A stretch of 64,000 nucleotides of DNA from RGIG4140 sp045655105 (GTDB lineage: Bacteria; Pseudomonadota; Alphaproteobacteria; CAAHEQ01; UBA3637): NCBI GenBank assembly GCA_045655105.1, contig JAZOOQ010000006.1:1-64000 (forward strand), in the 5' to 3' direction. The notes beneath the pieces are model-generated. The model did no database searches, had not been told where the DNA came from, and saw only the letters and a program-made list of their open reading frames with translations. The position numbers and the translations under genes are program-made. Each line of letters starts with the position of its first letter. The stretch's first letter is position 1. Positions 60,530-64,000 of this stretch are shown in pieces.

Positions 60530-61340
60530 TTTTAAGATCCAGTGCTTTCTTGTAAATTTCTTTTTTTTGATATCCACTAATTTTTGAAACAATTTCAGCC
60601 GTGTCTTTTACAGAAGAAGTTTCTAATGTTTTTAAAATAAGCTCTTCAATATTAATTTCTTCAATGCTTTCTCTTTTTCTATCGATTACTAAAACGATTT
60701 CCCCCTTAGGCTGATCATTTTCTTCATAATATGCAATAAGATCCGAAACAAAACCAGATTTTGTCTCCTCAAATTTTTTAGTAATTTCTCGAACAACAGC
60801 CATTTCTCTGTTTCCTAAAATATCTAAAATATCTTTTAAAGAATCAATAAGTCGATTCGCGGTTTCATAAAAAATAAGTGTTGCTGGAACTGATTTAAAG
60901 GTGGATAAATGATTTTTTCTGGCACTTTGTTTGTGTGGCAAAAATCCAGCAAATAAAAAGGCATCTGAAGGAAGACCGGAAAGTTGCAAAGCTGATAAAA
61001 CGGCATTAGCGCCTGGAACTGTTGAAACTTCGTGACCTTTTTGACGACATTCTCTTACAAGGCGATATCCGGGATCTGAAATAAGAGGAGTGCCCGCATC
61101 ACTAACAAGAGCAACAAGAAGTCCTTTTTCTAAATAAGATATAATTTTAGGACGAATTTCATCTGCGTTATGTTCATGATAAGGAATAAGTTTTTTGGCT
61201 TTTATACCAACAAGTGAAAATAAAGAGGAGCTTGTTCTTGTATCTTCACACGCAATAATATCTGCGTTGTTCAAAGTTTCAATCGCTCTTTTTGAAATGT
61301 CAGACAAATTACCGATTGGAGTGGATACCAAAATAAGCAT
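60513..61340 (-). CDS. rsmI: 16S rRNA (cytidine1402-2'-O)-methyltransferase RsmI
   Basis: The 275-residue protein is a tetrapyrrole-methylase-fold enzyme: MLILVSTPIGNLSDISKRAIETL, ACEDTRTSSSLF, LVSDAGTPLISDPGYRLV, VPGANAVLSALQLSGLPSDAFLFAGFLP, all diagnostic of RsmI, which modifies C1402 with RsmH. Head of a minus-strand operon rsmI-yraN-BON lipoprotein, divergent from the LpoA-like gene. Confidence 0.95.
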   Translation of the reverse strand: MLILVSTPIGNLSDISKRAIETLNNADIIACEDTRTSSSLFSLVGIKAKKLIPYHEHNADEIRPKIISYLEKGLLVALVSDAGTPLISDPGYRLVRECRQKGHEVSTVPGANAVLSALQLSGLPSDAFLFAGFLPHKQSARKNHLSTFKSVPATLIFYETANRLIDSLKDILDILGNREMAVVREITKKFEETKSGFVSDLIAYYEENDQPKGEIVLVIDRKRESIEEINIEELILKTLETSSVKDTAEIVSKISGYQKKEIYKKALDLKNGKKV

Positions 61341-61422
61341 AAGAACCTCATTAATAATACTTGAAAATTTTTAATATTTTCAGTATACCAAATAAAAAGA
61401 AAGAAGAAAAGGAAATAATTTT

Positions 61423-62601
61423 ATGTTAAAAAAAATACTCATGGCAACATTATCTCTTGCTTTGGCGGGATGTGCTTTAAAAACAAATAAAACAAGTCCA
61501 TTTGATGATGGCGTTTTTGATGAAGTGCAAAAAGAAAAAACAAAAACAGCAGTGTTTTTGCCTTTATCAGGGGATTCTGCAGCGCTTGGTGATGCTTTTC
61601 GTAATGCTATTTTAATGGCGCAGTTAGATCGATCAACAGATGAAGTAACAGAAGTTGATTTTTATGATACAAAAGGAACGCCTCAAGGGGCAGAAGAAGC
61701 TTATTTAAAAGCGCAAAAAAATAATGCAGATATTATTTTAGGGCCAGTTTTTTCAAACAGTGTTGCTGCAATTAAAAATTTAGATCCAGATATTCCAGTT
61801 CTTTCTTTTACATCTGATACATCAGTTTTGGGTGATAATGTTTATTCAATGGCCTTGTTAATTGAAGAACAAATTAAAAGAATTGTTAAATTTGCTTGTG
61901 AGAAAGGGCAGTTTCGTATAGCTTTATTGGGCCCAAATGATAAAACAGGGGCTATGGTTTTAAAATCATTTGAAGAAGCGATAACTAATTGTCCTGGTAT
62001 GCAGTTATCACATATTTCTTTGTACGATTCTCAAAATCCAGATTTAATGGCTGCAGTTCAAAAAATTGCGCCGCCACTTATTGATTTAAAAGATAAAGAG
62101 CTTACAGAAGAAGAAAAACAATTGGCTCAAAATCCAACGGCAGATCGAATTGAATTTGATGCATTATTTGTTTTTGAACAAGGAGTGAAATTGCAACAAT
62201 TAATTTCTCTTCTTTCCTATTATGATGTAACACCTAATTTAGTTGCATTTTATGGATTGGCTACATTGCGTGGACAAGGTTCAAGAGAGCTTGCTGGCGC
62301 TTATTTTGCGGATTTGCCTCAAAATCATTTAAATATATATCAAAAGAATTATCAAGAGGCATTTTTTACAAAGCCAATTTCAGTTTCTGCTTTAGGGTAT
62401 GATGGTATTTCTTTGATTAGTTATTTATCTCAAAAAGAAATGTTAAATAAAAAAGCATTACTAAGTGAAGATGGATTTGTTGGGTTAAATGGACGGTTTA
62501 GATTTAATAAGGATGGAACAAATGATCGTTTGCTTGAAATGTTTCAAATTCGAGGGAAAAATTATATCATTAAGGTTTCTCCAGCAGATAGCTCTTTTTA
62601 A
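61423..62601 (+). CDS. LpoA-like lipoprotein, penicillin-binding-protein activator family
   Basis: 392 residues: lipoprotein signal MLKKILMATLSLALAGC (LAGC lipobox, Cys17) and a periplasmic-binding-protein fold (TAVFLPLSGDSAALGDAFRNAILMA, ADIILGPVFSNSVAAIKN, VLSFTSDTSVLGDNVY, FRIALLGPNDKTGAM). It corresponds to the C-terminal half of E. coli LpoA, which activates PBP1a from the outer membrane; the N-terminal TPR half is missing, as in many alphaproteobacteria. Divergent from rsmI. AAGGAAA precedes the ATG. Convergent with hemW with four-base overlap. Confidence 0.82.
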   Translation: MLKKILMATLSLALAGCALKTNKTSPFDDGVFDEVQKEKTKTAVFLPLSGDSAALGDAFRNAILMAQLDRSTDEVTEVDFYDTKGTPQGAEEAYLKAQKNNADIILGPVFSNSVAAIKNLDPDIPVLSFTSDTSVLGDNVYSMALLIEEQIKRIVKFACEKGQFRIALLGPNDKTGAMVLKSFEEAITNCPGMQLSHISLYDSQNPDLMAAVQKIAPPLIDLKDKELTEEEKQLAQNPTADRIEFDALFVFEQGVKLQQLISLLSYYDVTPNLVAFYGLATLRGQGSRELAGAYFADLPQNHLNIYQKNYQEAFFTKPISVSALGYDGISLISYLSQKEMLNKKALLSEDGFVGLNGRFRFNKDGTNDRLLEMFQIRGKNYIIKVSPADSSF

Positions 62602-63686
62602 TCGGATAACAGTAAAATAAGTTTATTTAATAAAAGGCGTCCTTTAAGCGTTGTATATATTTTATCCTTTTGAAGAATAATCCAATTGTTTTTTAAGGCA
62701 ATTTGAATTTTGTCAGGATTAATATTTGTTATAGGATAACCTTTATTAATCAGTCTTAATCCCATTAAAAGTTTTTCTTCTTCGCGTTCTTTTGTGGTTA
62801 GTTTTGTGAATGTTAATCCATTGGAAAGCCATTGGAGTGGATTTTTATAATTTTGAGTGGCGACAAGATTTATTCGGCCATGTGCAGCAGGGCCAATTCC
62901 CATATAATCATTGCCTTCCCAATAAAGAAGATTGTGTTTGCATTCTTCATTTTTTGAGGCATGATTTGAAATTTCATAGGCAGGTATTCCAGCGCTTTGC
63001 ATAATTTCTTGTGTTAAACAATATAATCGAGTGGCTTGGATTTCTGAAATTTGCGGAATACCCATTTTGTAAAATGGGGTTCCTTCTTCTAATGTAAGTT
63101 GATATAAAGAATAATGTTTTAAACCAAGAGAAAGAGCACTTGTTAATTCTTTTTCCCAGCATTTTAAAGATTGACGTGGTCTAGCATAAATTAAATCAAT
63201 ATTAATGCGTTTAAAGATATTTTTTGCCTCATCAATTCGTTGAAGTGCTGTTTTTAAAGAATGTTTTCTTCCTAGAAAAAGTAAATCTTTTTCATTTAAA
63301 GATTGAATGCCCAAAGAAAGGCGATTTAATCCCGAATCTGAAAAGTTTTTCATTTTTTCTTTTGTAATTGCATCAGGATTGGCTTCTAAAGAAATTTCAA
63401 TATTGTTTGATAGTTTAAAATTTTTTACAATTTCATTTAACAAAGTATCAAATAATTTTTCGCTCATTAAAGAGGGGGTTCCACCACCAAAAAATATAGA
63501 GGTTATCTCTTTTTGAATATTAAATTTTTCTTTAAAAACAATAAGGTCTCTAAGATATCCTTTTAATAGCATATCTTCATCTATTTTTTTTGAAACACTG
63601 CTTGCAAAATCACAATATGGGCACTTACTTAAACAGTAAGGCCAGTGTATATATAATCCAAAAGGTTCTTTTTTAGGTTGTGTCAT
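62598..63686 (-). CDS. hemW: heme chaperone HemW (HemN-like radical SAM protein)
   Basis: The 362-residue protein has the radical SAM motif CLSKCPYCDF, FFGGGTPSLM, EANPDAITKEKM, NRLSLGIQSLNEKDL and a C-terminal HemN-type domain. It lacks the N-terminal extension and extra Cys of coproporphyrinogen oxidase HemN, so it is HemW, which binds heme and delivers it to respiratory enzymes. The C-terminal helices are typical in length (~360-380). Divergent from hpf. Confidence 0.92.
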   Translation of the reverse strand: MTQPKKEPFGLYIHWPYCLSKCPYCDFASSVSKKIDEDMLLKGYLRDLIVFKEKFNIQKEITSIFFGGGTPSLMSEKLFDTLLNEIVKNFKLSNNIEISLEANPDAITKEKMKNFSDSGLNRLSLGIQSLNEKDLLFLGRKHSLKTALQRIDEAKNIFKRINIDLIYARPRQSLKCWEKELTSALSLGLKHYSLYQLTLEEGTPFYKMGIPQISEIQATRLYCLTQEIMQSAGIPAYEISNHASKNEECKHNLLYWEGNDYMGIGPAAHGRINLVATQNYKNPLQWLSNGLTFTKLTTKEREEEKLLMGLRLINKGYPITNINPDKIQIALKNNWIILQKDKIYTTLKGRLLLNKLILLLSD

Positions 63687-63693
63687 TCTCTTC

Positions 63694-63722
63694 TTGACAT
63701 TTTCTTGAAAAAGCGATAATGT
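63694..63722 (+). promoter_or_regulatory. sigma70-type promoter for hpf
   Basis: TTGACA (63694-63699), exactly 17 bases, TAATGT (63717-63722); start predicted ~35 bases before the ATG at 63765. Confidence 0.65.
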
Positions 63723-63764
63723 GAAACTCGTATAGGTTTAATTATTAACAGGAAAGAAAAGACA

Positions 63765-64000
63765 ATGCAAATATTAATTTCCGGACAACAAATTAATTTA
63801 GGTGATAATTTCAGAGTTTATGCTGAAGGCGCAATTGATGCTTCTGTTTCAAAATACTTTGAAGAAGCTGTTAGCGCTGATATTCGTGTAACAAGAGATG
63901 GAAGCGAAATTAAAACAGAATTAACAGTTCATCCAAAAACAGGTGCTGTAATTCGTTCTTCTGCAACATCAGCAGATGCTTATGCTTCTCTTGATGGTGC
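63765..64000 (+). CDS. hpf: ribosome hibernation promoting factor (3' end beyond the window)
   Basis: The 78 visible residues (MQILISGQQINLGDNFRVYA, then VSKYFEEAVSADIRVTRDGS, LTVHPKTGAVIRSSATSADAYASLDGA) match the beta-alpha-beta core of HPF/YfiA, which binds the 30S decoding region in stationary phase. The gene runs off the right edge, so whether it is the long form with a C-terminal dimerisation domain, usual in alphaproteobacteria, cannot be seen. AGGAAAG precedes the ATG. Confidence 0.9.
   Translation, partial: MQILISGQQINLGDNFRVYAEGAIDASVSKYFEEAVSADIRVTRDGSEIKTELTVHPKTGAVIRSSATSADAYASLDG

Noticed and set aside
1..64000. CRISPR array, rRNA operon, transposase or prophage
   Set aside because: No regularly spaced repeats, no 16S/23S-like sequence, and no transposase or phage structural genes seen; the only recombinases are the two Mpi-type invertases and XerD.

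Overview
The window reads as chromosomal DNA of an AT-rich (roughly 30% GC) alphaproteobacterium with a small-genome, host-associated or gut-type flavour. The assignment rests on a CtrA orthologue with its conserved C-terminal DNA-binding signature, a ChpT-like histidine phosphotransferase, a MipZ division-site ATPase, an alphaproteobacterial-type RpoH promoter in front of htpG, an RNase E ending in a GWW-containing tail, and a rsmI-yraN-BON lipoprotein-LpoA neighbourhood. No species can be named from sequence alone.

Layout. 1-4.5 kb: a degraded membrane-protein fragment, tRNA-Arg(CCG), rho, and an operon of two succinyl-CoA-ligase-like proteins that have lost catalytic residues, followed by a ChpT-like gene. 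4.6-12 kb: ileS (type 2), ctrA with an upstream CtrA box, an outer-membrane barrel protein with a structured leader and a GANTC cluster, a stand-alone glycyl-radical tail of anaerobic ribonucleotide reductase, a transglutaminase-like exported protein and alr. 12-19 kb is accessory: an Mpi-type serine invertase, an RlmN-like radical SAM protein with a prephenate-dehydratase-like partner, an AI-2E family permease, and a single-polypeptide restriction-modification enzyme bracketed by two related noncoding sequences, then tRNA-Glu(CTC). 19-28 kb is housekeeping: rne with a long structured leader, amiC, pgm, mipZ, htpG. 28-31.7 kb is a probable phase-variation unit: a second Mpi-type invertase, a 138-bp segment bounded by 12-bp inverted repeats with a promoter inside, and a 947-residue autotransporter.

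32.5-49.7 kb is the most distinctive region: a type IV secretion system core (VirB11, a 2200-residue VirB10 with about 90 copies of a 17-residue repeat, a VirB9-SPOR fusion, two VirB8-like proteins and a small VirB7-like lipoprotein) preceded in the same direction by six exported proteins I do not recognise. VirB4, VirB6 and VirD4 are not in the window.

49.7-57.6 kb is a tightly packed envelope operon (small membrane protein, TPR-like exported protein, xerD, an in-frame LptG-LptD fusion, a SurA-like chaperone, folD). 57.7-64 kb holds aroK, a CNNM/CorB-type transporter, the rsmI/yraN/BON/LpoA-like cluster, hemW and the start of hpf. The leading candidates for undescribed biology are the inner-to-outer-membrane LptG-LptD fusion, the catalytically dead SucCD pair linked to ChpT, the invertible autotransporter promoter, and the repeat-rich secretion system with its six unknown exported partners. 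All family assignments are by reading the translated sequences; no database search was run.
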